In this document: positions 27,605 through 36,510 of the stretch, piece by piece
Numbering within the stretch: the first letter of the stretch is position 1
Layout: each line of letters starts with the position of its first letter
Origin: Verrucomicrobiota bacterium
GTDB lineage: Bacteria > Verrucomicrobiota > Verrucomicrobiia > Verrucomicrobiales > Akkermansiaceae
Assembly (NCBI GenBank): GCA_026397725.1
Contig: JAPLUI010000248.1
Coordinates: forward strand, 1 to 61,680
Direction: 5' to 3'
Length of the DNA: 61,680 nt
Made by a program: the position numbers and the translations under genes
The notes under the pieces: model-generated
Seen by the model: only the letters and a program-made list of their open reading frames with translations
Databases searched by the model: none
What the model was told of the DNA's origin: nothing

Positions 27605-29206
27605 ATGAACACAGCAAAATTAGCGATTCTTTCACTCATGGTGTTGTCAGTGTCGGCTTTCGGAGCACAGTACACGCTGAACAACGGCGCCGGCACAACG
27701 GCCTCTGGCATCGAAACCGTGACGGGGGCCACTTTCAGGGGCGGCACGGTCGCCGGGGATGCGTTTTCCTCTGGTGGCGGGATCTCGGCCGGGCCGGGTA
27801 TTGTCGCGATTGGTTTTTTCAGCACCGATAACCTTTCGGGCATGATCTCGAAAGCAGATCTCTTGGCAAGTTTCACCACGTTCGGAGCCCCTGGAACATT
27901 CGCCGCTGGCGGCATCGTCGGGAATCGAAGCATCCTTTCCTTCACCGCGACGGGCACTGTGACCGGTTCCGTCTTCAGTGGCAGGAATATCTACCTGTTC
28001 GTCGGCAACGGGACCACCTTTGCGAGTTCCATCGAGTTTCTGGTGGTCAAGACGACGGTGATCTTCTTCGACGCACAAGATGGAGTTCCCACTGCCTACA
28101 CCCACACCGTGCGCCCGGACAATAGCACACTGTTGCTTGGAACGCTTGTACCCAATGTCAAGACTACCAACACGGACACTTCCATCACACCGGGTTGGGG
28201 CATGGGTCCCTCGCTGGTGCCTCTCTTGGCCGTCACTGGTGTCGCAAGCGATATCACAGCGACAGCCGCGACCCTGAATGGCATGGTAACCACATACGGC
28301 GTGCCAACGACCACGCAGTTTGAATACGGACTGACCACCTCATACGGTAGCACCGCGGCGGGCGTGACACTTTCCCCGGACAATGGTTGGAGCGAGCAGG
28401 CGGTCAGCGCGAGCATCAGCGGACTTCAGTCGGGGCGGATCTATCATTTCCGTCTCACCGCCACCAATGTCGCGCGCACGAACGTGGGCGCGGACATGAT
28501 GTTTGTGACCGGTAATGTTCTGACTACCACCGCTCAACATGGAATGGTGGCCGGCGCGGGTGACTACCCACACGGTAGCACCGCCACGCTCACCGCCACC
28601 CCCGACCCCGGCTACGTCTTCACCGGCTGGTCCGGAGACGCCACCGGCACCGCCAACCCGCTGTCCGTGCTGATGGATGCGGACAAGACCATCACGGCAA
28701 GCTTCGTGCCCGACACAAGGGATGACGACGGCGACGAACTCACGAATTATCAGGAGATCGTGGTGTATGGCACCAATCCAACCTTGCCTGACACCGATGG
28801 CGATGGACTGCCTGACGGCGCGGAAGTCCATACCCACGGCTCCAACCCGCTCATGGTGGACACCGACGATGACGGCCTCAACGACCGGGTGGAAGTCGAG
28901 GTCTATCATAGCAATCCCGCGCTCAAGGACAGCGATGGCGACGGCTTCGACGACTTGTTTGAGGTCAACACCGGCTTCGACCCCACGCTGGCCACCAGCA
29001 CGCCGGACGCGCTTTCGACCATCCGCACCGCAGTCGAATTCCGCTTCAACGCGGCCACCGGGGTGAGTTACCGGATCGAGGCCTCCAGCGATCTCGAGAA
29101 CTGGAGCATCCTCGAAACCGACATCATCGGCCACAGTGCGGTCGTCACCCGTTTCTATTCCACCGAGAATGAGCCGCAGCGGTTTTTCCGGGCGCTGAGG
29201 AATTGA
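27605..29206 (+). CDS. Secreted protein with fibronectin-like, InlB-like and TSP3-like domains
   Basis: A 533-residue paralogue of the 18894-20975 protein. A signal peptide (LAILSLMVLSVSAFGA) precedes a unique ~190-residue glycine-rich beta domain. A fibronectin-like domain (DITATAATLNGMVTTYG), an InlB B-repeat-like domain (GMVAGAGDYPHGSTATLTA ... VFTGWSGDATG), and three or four DxDGDG repeats follow. The C-terminal ~110 residues are almost identical to the paralogue in DNA and protein. The N-terminus is unrelated to the LRR protein, so the genes share exchanged 3' modules. Surface or secreted location is inferred. Confidence 0.82.
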   Translation: MNTAKLAILSLMVLSVSAFGAQYTLNNGAGTTASGIETVTGATFRGGTVAGDAFSSGGGISAGPGIVAIGFFSTDNLSGMISKADLLASFTTFGAPGTFAAGGIVGNRSILSFTATGTVTGSVFSGRNIYLFVGNGTTFASSIEFLVVKTTVIFFDAQDGVPTAYTHTVRPDNSTLLLGTLVPNVKTTNTDTSITPGWGMGPSLVPLLAVTGVASDITATAATLNGMVTTYGVPTTTQFEYGLTTSYGSTAAGVTLSPDNGWSEQAVSASISGLQSGRIYHFRLTATNVARTNVGADMMFVTGNVLTTTAQHGMVAGAGDYPHGSTATLTATPDPGYVFTGWSGDATGTANPLSVLMDADKTITASFVPDTRDDDGDELTNYQEIVVYGTNPTLPDTDGDGLPDGAEVHTHGSNPLMVDTDDDGLNDRVEVEVYHSNPALKDSDGDGFDDLFEVNTGFDPTLATSTPDALSTIRTAVEFRFNAATGVSYRIEASSDLENWSILETDIIGHSAVVTRFYSTENEPQRFFRALRN

Positions 29207-29281
29207 GGCCTGGCCGCAAGGGAAGCGCCAGTTGGGGCTTGCGGAAGGTGCCAGGATCGGACAGCCTGCCCGTCGGCACGC

Positions 29282-30403
29282 ATGAAGAGGACACTACTAT
29301 CCAAAGTACCGCTGCCCATCCGCTTGACGCTTACCGATCAAGCTGCGGACTGCATTCGGCAGGCCTTGCACGGGAACCGCTGGCAAGGGGTCTTGCCTGC
29401 GGAAGCTGAATTGTGCCGCGAACTGGGCGTGTCCCGCGGCACGCTCCGCAGCGCGCTCGCCGTGCTCTTCGCGGAAAATCTGCTCAGCCCCGGCGGCCGG
29501 GGCGGACGGCATGCCATTGTCGCCACCGCGGGCGGACGCAAGCGCAAGCTCCATGCGCTCAGCGGCAATCTGGTGCGGGTGCTCAGTCCGCAGCCACGGT
29601 TCATCATCGCCGGGCAAACCCAGATTATTTTCCAAACGATCAGCGAAGCGCTGGGACGCGCGGGCCTGCACTTCGAGTTCGAGCATCACCCCGGCATCTG
29701 GGACTTGCGCCACCCGGATTTGAGGCTGCGCAAGATCACGTCCCAACCGAACACGGTCGGCTGGGTCCTCTACCGCTCGACGCAAGCCGTGCAGGAATGG
29801 TTCGCCGCCTCGGGCCTCCCGGCCGTGGTGATCGGCGGCATCTTCCCGGGCATCGCGCTCTCCCATGCCGAGTTCGATCTGGTCGCGGCAAGTCGCCATG
29901 CCGCCGGCATCTTTGCCTCGCGCGGGTATCGCCGGATGGTGTTCCTGACGGTGGAAAAGGCCACGGCTGGCGACCAGGCGAGTGCCCGCGCGTTTCTGGA
30001 GGCCGCCACCGTCGCCGGGGCGGATGCACAACTCGCGATTTTCGACGACACCGTGCCTGGCCTGTGCCGCTTGCTCGACAGTCTGCTGCTTTCCAATCCG
30101 CAGCCGACGGCCTTTCTCGCCGCCTTTTCCAATCATGTGCATGCCATCATCGGCCACCTGACGCGCCGCGGCTTTCCCGTGCCGCAGGCGGCGGCGGTGA
30201 TTTCCCGCATGGACGCGGTGCTCCTCGGCGAGAGCATCCCGACCGTCGCCCGCTACCAGATGGATGCCGAGCGCTTGGGGCGGGGCTTGGCCCGGTTGTT
30301 ACTCAAGGCGCTCAACCCTGCCATCAAGACCACCATCGGGCGCTGCATCATCATGCCGGAGTTTGTGGATGGCGAAACGGCCGGCGGCACGGTTGACCAG
30401 TAG
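29282..30403 (+). CDS. GntR-family regulator with LacI-type ligand-binding domain
   Basis: 373 residues. The first ~75 residues form a GntR winged helix (LPAEAELCRELGVSRGTLRSALAVLFAENLLSPGGRGG). The rest is a periplasmic-binding-protein-like sensor of the LacI/AraR kind (HAAGIFASRGYRRMVFLTVEKATAGDQASARAFLEAA, ending GRCIIMPEFV). Such regulators usually repress sugar-use genes and respond to a sugar or sugar phosphate. No adjacent catabolic operon on the same strand identifies its ligand. A dispersed repeat begins immediately after the stop codon. Confidence 0.85.
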   Translation: MKRTLLSKVPLPIRLTLTDQAADCIRQALHGNRWQGVLPAEAELCRELGVSRGTLRSALAVLFAENLLSPGGRGGRHAIVATAGGRKRKLHALSGNLVRVLSPQPRFIIAGQTQIIFQTISEALGRAGLHFEFEHHPGIWDLRHPDLRLRKITSQPNTVGWVLYRSTQAVQEWFAASGLPAVVIGGIFPGIALSHAEFDLVAASRHAAGIFASRGYRRMVFLTVEKATAGDQASARAFLEAATVAGADAQLAIFDDTVPGLCRLLDSLLLSNPQPTAFLAAFSNHVHAIIGHLTRRGFPVPQAAAVISRMDAVLLGESIPTVARYQMDAERLGRGLARLLLKALNPAIKTTIGRCIIMPEFVDGETAGGTVDQ

Positions 30404-30675
30404 TTGCGCTGCGCCTCAAGCTCCCGAGTAACTTGGCTCCGTTGGTGCCCGTTAGGGAGCGACGACATTCCTGTCGTCGGGTGGAAGGATCGCCCATGAG
30501 CAGAGCCTTCGGCACGCACTCACGGGCCGCGCTTCCGCAACCACCACAAGAATGTGGTGGCTCCTTATCGCGCCCACGCTACTCCCGGTGCCACACCCGC
30601 CCACCGGGTTCTTGGCTCAAAAGCAATTTCTCAGCAGCGGTTCAGCAGGGGAGAAACTACGGGTCAGACGAATTG
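30404..30675. repeat. Dispersed repeat A, copy 1
   Basis: A 272-bp repeat starting TTGCGCTGCGCCTCAAG. It contains two hairpins (GACGACATTCCTGTCGTC and CCACCACAAGAATGTGGTGG) and ends near CAGACGAATTG. It is nearly identical to 30747-31007. A shorter relative is at 37066-37257, and a degenerate one at the start of the HAD gene near 38.6 kb. No coding function is apparent. Confidence 0.85.
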
Positions 30676-30746
30676 TCGGAAAACATCTTGCCATGGCCTT
30701 GGCCAAACGATTGGGTACCAGCGCCCTCCCGCTCTGCGAGTCCCAC

Positions 30747-31007
30747 TTGCGCTGCGCCTCAAGCTCCCGAGTAACTTGGCTCCGTTGGTGCCCGTTAGGG
30801 AGCGACGACATTCCTGTCGTCGGGTGGAAGGATCGCACATGAGCAGAGCCTTCGGCACGCACTCACGGGCCGCGCTTCCGCAACCACCACAAGAATGTGG
30901 TGGCTCCTTATCGCGCCCACGTTACTCCCGGTGCCACACCCGCCCACCGGGTTCTTGGCTCAAAAGCAATTTCTCAGCAGGGGAGAAACTACGGGTCAGA
31001 CGAATTG
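30747..31007. repeat. Dispersed repeat A, copy 2
   Basis: 261 bp, differing from copy 1 mainly by loss of a short segment near the AAAGCAATTTCTCAGCAG stretch. It abuts the truncated gene fragment at 31008. The two copies are direct repeats separated by about 70 bp and could recombine. Confidence 0.85.
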
Positions 31008-31286
31008 GCACGAAGAACACGGGTGCCTGCTCAGGGGCCGGCACGAGGTTGGGGACCGTGATGGCCTTGGGAGTGCCCTCGATGAGTTCCGGTGGAATCT
31101 CGGTGCGCAGCGGGGTTCCGCTGCCATGGGCAAGCTCCGAAACCCGGAAACCTGACGATTTGTTGGGGAGCGGATATTTCCACATCAGTCCGGCGGCGAG
31201 GGCCACACTGGCGGCAAGGCCACGCGACCAGGCGAGGCGATGCGACGGGCGTTTGGGAGCGGAGGTTGCGGGTAGTGGGCCGGAGG
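31008..31286 (-). pseudogene. Fragment of a membrane-anchored protein, truncated at repeat A
   Basis: On the minus strand an open frame without its own clear start encodes a membrane helix (GLAASVALAAGLMWKY). It continues into an extracytoplasmic stretch (SSGFRVSELAHGSGTPLRTE, then PKAITVPNLVPAPEQAPVFFV). It stops being protein-like exactly where repeat A copy 2 begins. It resembles the stalk of a membrane-anchored protein that has lost its C-terminal domain. The parent gene is not identified with confidence. Confidence 0.4.
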
Positions 31287-31287
31287 C

Positions 31288-32868
31288 TCACTGTTGCTGC
31301 GGGGCGGAGGGTGGGTCGGGAGTGGCTGTGGTGAACCCGTCGAGCGCATTCACCGGGATTCGATCCGGAGCACGCAAGGCATTGGCCAGTGCCCTGCGCG
31401 AAACATGCACGGGTTCCGCCAGCAGTTCCGGCATGGTGAAGCTGTCGAGGCACGATGCATAGAACTCCGGGTCCCGTTGTGGCAGGACGAATGGCTTGGA
31501 GGTCTTGCCGTCGCTATCGACATGCGCCAGATAGGGACGATTGAAAAGAAGGTTGTTCCTGGCGCTGCCGACGACGAGCCATCGGCTGTTGCTCGACCAA
31601 GTGACCCAGGAATCGCACTGGTCGCTGTTCAATTCCATGCGCCGATACTCATACCGGCCGCTGGTTTTCGCCGCCTCCAGATCGATCAGATAGATATCAC
31701 TCTCCGGATGATAGATCGGCCAGCACCCGAAGTTGAACATCACGAAGGACAACCAGCGCCCGTCCGGGCTGACGCGCGGCTGGCCGATGCTCAGCCCGGT
31801 GTCTTTCGCGGCAAGCACCGGCTCGACTTCTTCTCCCCAGCGGTCCTGTTCCGCGTCGTATCGGATGCGGCACAGGTCGTAGCGGTTTTCGACGTAGCGT
31901 TCGGGCTCCTGCTTTGGATCCGTCGGCGGCAGCGGAGCGCGACAGAAGTAGAGGTAACGGCCGTCTGGCGCCCAGGCGGGCCAGGTTTCCAGCCATTCCT
32001 GGCGGGCGATTTGCGGACATCTCCGCATGGTTCCGGAGTCCGCGTGCCAGCAGAGAATGGCGGAATCCAACTCCACAATCTCGCGAATTTCGTTAGTTCC
32101 GGCGTTGAGCAGCAGTTTGGGATCATTCACCGTGCAGACCGCGATGCGGCCGCCCGGGTGCCAGGCGAAGAATCCCAGTTTGATCCCGAGTTTGCGGACC
32201 GCGCCGTTCTCAACCAGCAGGGTGTCCGTTCCGTAGAGGCGGCTGCGGGAACTGACGGACATCCTTTCAGTGTGGTTGTTCATGAACGAGTGGCAGTGGC
32301 AGCATCCGCCCTCAAAATCGTCGTTGAGCATCACGGGAGTTTCCTCGAAGCCGGATAGATCGCGCTGATAGATTCCCATCTTCTTCCAGAGGTTGTGCGC
32401 GGGATGGATTCTCCGGTAGGCCAGGAAGCCGTCCACGTTGGCGTCGGCGATCCGGTTGGTGACCCGCTGGAACTGGATCCAGCGACCCGCCTGGTCCCGG
32501 ATGCAAATGTCAAAGCAAACAGCGCCTCCGCGATTGGCGGCCAGCAGTTTCCGCCACGGCCGGACGGGAATCACGATGCCCGGGGTGCGGCTGAAAACCT
32601 CGAACGCATCGCCTTTCACGGCGGAGATTTTCGCGCAATACCAGGCAGCATCTTCCTTCACCACAAAGTTGAGCGGGGCGATGTTGGGTGGAATGACCAG
32701 GTCGGTGTAATCGGGGCTCAGACACGGGGCGCGGTTGGCGGCTTCACACTTGCCGACCACGGGGTGATGCACGCAGGCCAGATACCAAGTGCCGATGGCC
32801 ACAATGGCTGCAAGGCCTGCACCGGCCAGCAATCGCCCCGGAGTGTTGAACGCATGTCGAGTATTCAT
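31288..32868 (-). CDS. TolB-like PD40 beta-propeller protein with cysteine/histidine motif
   Basis: About 526 residues from the ATG at 32868 (MNTRHAFNTPG). Longer upstream starts exist, but this ATG lies 2 nt after the stop of the DUF6057 gene, implying coupling. A membrane anchor (LLAGAGLAAIVAIGTWYLA) precedes an extracytoplasmic region containing GGCCHCHSFM, a metal- or haem-binding-like cluster. PD40/WD40-like blades follow (FFAWHPGGRIAVCTVNDP, WAPDGRYLYFCRAP, PRVSPDGRWLSFVMF, WSSNSRWLVVGSAR). Such proteins accompany DUF6057 membrane proteins. Their biochemical role is not known to me. Confidence 0.75.
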   Translation of the reverse strand: MNTRHAFNTPGRLLAGAGLAAIVAIGTWYLACVHHPVVGKCEAANRAPCLSPDYTDLVIPPNIAPLNFVVKEDAAWYCAKISAVKGDAFEVFSRTPGIVIPVRPWRKLLAANRGGAVCFDICIRDQAGRWIQFQRVTNRIADANVDGFLAYRRIHPAHNLWKKMGIYQRDLSGFEETPVMLNDDFEGGCCHCHSFMNNHTERMSVSSRSRLYGTDTLLVENGAVRKLGIKLGFFAWHPGGRIAVCTVNDPKLLLNAGTNEIREIVELDSAILCWHADSGTMRRCPQIARQEWLETWPAWAPDGRYLYFCRAPLPPTDPKQEPERYVENRYDLCRIRYDAEQDRWGEEVEPVLAAKDTGLSIGQPRVSPDGRWLSFVMFNFGCWPIYHPESDIYLIDLEAAKTSGRYEYRRMELNSDQCDSWVTWSSNSRWLVVGSARNNLLFNRPYLAHVDSDGKTSKPFVLPQRDPEFYASCLDSFTMPELLAEPVHVSRRALANALRAPDRIPVNALDGFTTATPDPPSAPQQQ

Positions 32869-32870
32869 GG

Positions 32871-34934
32871 TTAGGGTGTTCCCGACTCCCCGGTAAGGAG
32901 GTAGCGGAAGTAGCTGGCGGGGTATTTCTTCCGCAATTCGTTTTGCATGGCGGGTCGATGGTCCTTGTGTCGGCGGGCGATTTCCATGCATGCCAGGAAC
33001 CGCTGCCGTGTTTCCTCCCGGATCCGCCAGCCGTGAAGATCGGGATTCACGCCGTTGTTGGCCATGCAGAACACCACCGCTTCCGCATAGTGTTCCGGCA
33101 GATAAGGCCGGGGGTAGTCGAATTGGTTGAGCCGGTGGATGTTCTCAAGCACCTGGTCGGGCCGGGCCGCCACCAGGCATAACGCCATGAAGTACTCGAA
33201 TGCCGGCCGGTTCTTCGGGTTCCTGTCTAACAGCTTCAGGAACCATTTGGCGGCCGTGTGCCCTTTGATCAACGCGGCGGTTTTCGGCATGCTGCTGCGG
33301 AGCCACTGGATCTGTGCGTCTTGCGCGAGTTCGGGATCACGCTCCAGATCTAACAGACGCTGCCGGGCCCATTCGCCCCGGAACAGCGTCCGGGCCAGCG
33401 CATGCAGATAGATTCTGGCGGTGCCGGGGTTGCCTTTGGCCAGGTGGATGAGGGCCAGCTTCTCCAAAATGGCCGGCTGCTCGCCCACCACCTCCTGCAT
33501 CTGGGCCAGATGGTGCTCGGCGGCATTGACGAAGCCGGCGTCAAGCCAGATGCCTGTCCATTGCCAGGCCAGGGTGTCCTCGGTTCCGGCCAGCAGCGCG
33601 GCAATACTCTGGGGGTGGCTGAACATTTCATCCGCCAGCCGTCCGGTATGGCAGAGCGCCCGGTCCACCGTGAGGATATTGGGCGGGTTGGCGGGATCGT
33701 CGCGAGCAGCGTCAAGGACCCGTTCCCACATGCCGCGATCCGCGTAGAAATCAACCGCACGCAGGCACTTCTCCTTCGCGTCAAAGGTGAAGCGTGCGGC
33801 ACCCGCAGCCAGGGCCAAGGGCAGCAGCCATCCCGCAACCCGGAACAGTTCGGGATGTCTTGCGTACCATGGATCGCCCGCAGCAGGATTCCTGCCAGCT
33901 TTTGCCGGCGAACTCCTCTTGCTCCGGTTCGCCGGCTGGTCCGGCGCGGGGGTTGCTCCCGCTCCTGCCAGAGGCGTGGGATTTGGCCGCCCCCGGACCC
34001 ATGTCGCAGCACCTGCCAGCAACATGCCGACAGGCACTAACAAACAGAGCAGTCGGACTGCCCAGAGAGTTTGATTGGAAACCGCCAGGTTCCGGGAGAA
34101 GGCACCAGGCGTGAATGCTGTTGTCAGCGGCACGCCCGAAAAGAACACGCCGCTGAGGCATGGCACTGCGGTGGCAACCAGCAGGCAGAACACGGCGAGC
34201 CGCCACTGGCGCGTGACGAGAGTCCCGTGGAGAATGCACGTCGCGGCGAAAATCAGATAGGTGGCTCCGGCGACATAGTAGAGCGCCGGGGAAACCACCA
34301 GAAAGCAAACCATGGCTGCCGGGGTGCTGATGGCGGAAACCCTCAGATAGGGAGGGATCAGGCAGATTGCCATCGCGAGGGCCACGGTGTCGGTGATGCA
34401 GTGGGCGTATTGCGAGTAGATGGCGAGCACGAGCAGCACCGGAACATACCGCAAACAACGGAGGCGTGGAAACCCTGACGCACCGAAGCATCCGCTCACA
34501 CCTCGAGACAGCGTCCATGCCAATCCGGTAACCACCAGGGCACCCACCCCGGACTGCGAAAGGAATTGGAACACCAAGGCCCCAACATATTCCGCCGGGC
34601 CGCCGGGATGGCCAACGCACTCCCGGAAGAACGTCCAGCCACGATAGAAAACCGGGAGATTCCCTGAGCGTGGGGCGGCACAGTGGGCGAGCAACCGCGG
34701 ATCGACCCGCAGCCAGAGGTATAGAAAGAAGAGCAAGAAGAACAACGTGTTCCGCAAGCGCACGCCAAGTTTCGCCCTGCCCGTGCCACCCACGATCCCG
34801 GCAGGATCCGATGGATGAACATCCTTGCCGGGGATTTCCACCTCAGGCACCGCTCTATCGGATCGTTCCACTGCCGCGCCACCGCTCGTTGCAACGGCGC
34901 GGGCACGGGGGAACTTGTGCCTTGTCTTGCCCAT
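32871..34934 (-). CDS. DUF6057-family membrane protein
   Basis: About 687 residues. I prefer the ATG at 34934 (MGKTRHKFPR); a start at 34964 is also possible. A charged N-terminus leads to ~10 membrane helices (NTLFFLLFFLYLWLRVDPRLL, YVPVLLVLAIYSQYAHCITD, AGWLLPLALAAGAARF). FYRGWTFFRECVGHPGGPAEY lies in the first loop, as in DUF6057 proteins. A C-terminal ~300-residue soluble, helical, TPR-like region follows (HLAQMQEVVGEQPAILEKLALIHLAKGNPGTARIYL). It is translationally coupled to the PD40 gene. The function of the family is unknown. Confidence 0.78.
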   Translation of the reverse strand: MGKTRHKFPRARAVATSGGAAVERSDRAVPEVEIPGKDVHPSDPAGIVGGTGRAKLGVRLRNTLFFLLFFLYLWLRVDPRLLAHCAAPRSGNLPVFYRGWTFFRECVGHPGGPAEYVGALVFQFLSQSGVGALVVTGLAWTLSRGVSGCFGASGFPRLRCLRYVPVLLVLAIYSQYAHCITDTVALAMAICLIPPYLRVSAISTPAAMVCFLVVSPALYYVAGATYLIFAATCILHGTLVTRQWRLAVFCLLVATAVPCLSGVFFSGVPLTTAFTPGAFSRNLAVSNQTLWAVRLLCLLVPVGMLLAGAATWVRGRPNPTPLAGAGATPAPDQPANRSKRSSPAKAGRNPAAGDPWYARHPELFRVAGWLLPLALAAGAARFTFDAKEKCLRAVDFYADRGMWERVLDAARDDPANPPNILTVDRALCHTGRLADEMFSHPQSIAALLAGTEDTLAWQWTGIWLDAGFVNAAEHHLAQMQEVVGEQPAILEKLALIHLAKGNPGTARIYLHALARTLFRGEWARQRLLDLERDPELAQDAQIQWLRSSMPKTAALIKGHTAAKWFLKLLDRNPKNRPAFEYFMALCLVAARPDQVLENIHRLNQFDYPRPYLPEHYAEAVVFCMANNGVNPDLHGWRIREETRQRFLACMEIARRHKDHRPAMQNELRKKYPASYFRYLLTGESGTP

Positions 34935-35159
34935 GCATTCAGGTTTTCGTGAAACAAGCAGCACACGGCACTGGCGTCAACCACAGACTCGTGAGCCATC
35001 CGCCGGGTGTTGTGCCGAAGAGGGAAGCCGCGGTGGTGACAACGCGGGAGCGGCCTGCACAGTCCTCTGTGCGGCCTGCGGTGAATGGGTTGTGAAGTGG
35101 CGGTGGCGTGACGGCTGGGTCATTGTGCGGTCAAGCGTTGTTGCCTTTGGTCTGCAGGC

Positions 35160-35176
35160 TGTGGCTGGAAGCCACA
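35160..35176. repeat. REP-like hairpin with GGA loop
   Basis: TGTGGCT-GGA-AGCCACA is a perfect 7-bp stem with a 3-nt loop. The same GCTGGAAGC centre occurs inside the restriction-modification gene at 58016-58034. It lies in the 34965-35279 spacer, which otherwise holds only the 67-bp direct repeat at 35209. Confidence 0.6.
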
Positions 35177-35208
35177 ACCATGATCGCACAAGTGCCGTCC
35201 GCCTGCTA

Positions 35209-35275
35209 CGAAATTGCTTTTCTGGGTGGCATGCATGGGAGAGCGAAAGCGGGACTCGCAGAGTGGGGAAAAGAA
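35209..35275 (+). repeat. Direct repeat flanking the HEVGH gene, copy 1
   Basis: About 67 bp beginning near ACGAAATTGCTTTTCTGGG and including GGTGGCATGCATG and CTCGCAGAG. It closely matches 36229-36296 in the same orientation, so the two copies bracket most of the gene at 35280-36392. Confidence 0.75.
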
Positions 35276-35279
35276 GTTC

Positions 35280-36392
35280 CTACTGCAGTTCCACGCGATA
35301 GAAGCGCTGGGCCGGCAGTGGCAGGACCGGATCGGTCAGTGTGATGTTGCCGCCGGTCCCATCGGCCCACGTTTGGTTCACCGGGCTCCAGGAACCTCCC
35401 GCCAGGCCAGCCTGGTACAGCACCCGGTATCGGTAGCCGGCAATGGTCCGAATGACGAACCTCGGGGTGCCGTTGATGATGCGGAAATCCGTCACTTCCG
35501 GTGGCGTATTGTTGAACTCCACCATCATCTTCCAGAGGGCGAACCGCCGGGGCGAGAGTGCCTGCAATTCGTTCAGCCGCGCCTGGCCTGCATCAACGCA
35601 CAAGGCATAAACATAGGCAAACTCCGCCAGGTCCTCGTGGCGCACGGTGTTCCCGTAATTTGACACCGAGATGTTGTCCTGTTGGGCCGCCACCTCCCAC
35701 CGGTCCAGCACCGTGGTGTCGGTGACCCGGGTGCGCTGCTCAAAAATGTGGCCGACTTCGTGAGAAATCACGAAAGCATCGGCGGCGGAAATCAAGTTGA
35801 GGTAATCCTGCGAACCGTGCGCCGCAGCCCCGCCCAGGGTAGAGTAGAACGCGACTCCGTCTTTCGTGCCCTCGGACACAATCAAAAACGCGCGCCGGTA
35901 AACCGGCGTGAGCTGTTGCAGCCGCGAAAACGTGCTGTTGATCGCCAGCGCGAGCGTGTCCTCGATCGTCACTTTGAACTGGATGCCGCCCATCGACAGC
36001 CACCAAGCTTTGCCCGGCGACGCGAAGCGAAGCATATTCACCGCGACCGGCCCCGACACGATCGTGGCTTTGTCCGTGTTGCGACTGCCGTAGCCGGTCC
36101 GCAGCGACGAAAAAGTGCCTACCAAGTCTGCCCGGAGAGGCAGCGCGGTTCCCAGCAGGAGGAGACCACCCCAAGCCCATGCCAGCAATGCGCGGCGACT
36201 TAAGGCCGGGCGGCTCAGGACTGCCCTGCTAAGAAATTGCTTTCCTGGGTGGCATGCATGAGAGCGCGAAAGCGGGGCTCGCAGAGCGGGGAAGAGGGGG
36301 CCGGAACGGCGGAAAAAACGCAGCAACGGCACCTTCCAAGACAGCGGTCCGGCTGGATCATGGCAGCAATCGGGCATGGTAGGTGGATTCAT
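35280..36392 (-). CDS. Secreted HEVGH metallopeptidase-like protein
   Basis: 370 residues. The first ~60 residues are the dispersed leader peptide (HDPAGPLSWKVPLLRFF), read in frame with the gene. They are followed by a signal-peptide-like segment (RRALLAWAWGGLLLLGTALPLRA). The ATG at 36392 has AAAGGA upstream, which supports this odd start. The mature part has HEVGH near residue 211 (ISHEVGHIFEQRT), a zinc-binding HEXXH motif. It ends with a 'YRVLYQAGLAGGSWSPV ... RFYRVELQ' module related to the C-termini of the mosaic proteins. Substrate is unknown. The gene lies between two ~67-bp direct repeats. Confidence 0.7.
   Translation of the reverse strand: MNPPTMPDCCHDPAGPLSWKVPLLRFFRRSGPLFPALRAPLSRSHACHPGKQFLSRAVLSRPALSRRALLAWAWGGLLLLGTALPLRADLVGTFSSLRTGYGSRNTDKATIVSGPVAVNMLRFASPGKAWWLSMGGIQFKVTIEDTLALAINSTFSRLQQLTPVYRRAFLIVSEGTKDGVAFYSTLGGAAAHGSQDYLNLISAADAFVISHEVGHIFEQRTRVTDTTVLDRWEVAAQQDNISVSNYGNTVRHEDLAEFAYVYALCVDAGQARLNELQALSPRRFALWKMMVEFNNTPPEVTDFRIINGTPRFVIRTIAGYRYRVLYQAGLAGGSWSPVNQTWADGTGGNITLTDPVLPLPAQRFYRVELQ
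36229..36296 (+). repeat. Direct repeat flanking the HEVGH gene, copy 2
   Basis: This partner of 35209-35275 lies inside the leader-encoding 5' end of the HEVGH gene. The repeat is therefore translated here but non-coding at the 3' side of the gene. Confidence 0.75.
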
Positions 36393-36510
36393 GGGAAATC
36401 CTTTCGGGCGGGAAAGTAGCTCTCCAAATCGCGTTGGCGAGAAAAATCTGCAAATCGCCTGAATTTTCCCGGCGGCGAGGATTTAATCATCTGAGTTGTG
36501 CAGTCGGGTT

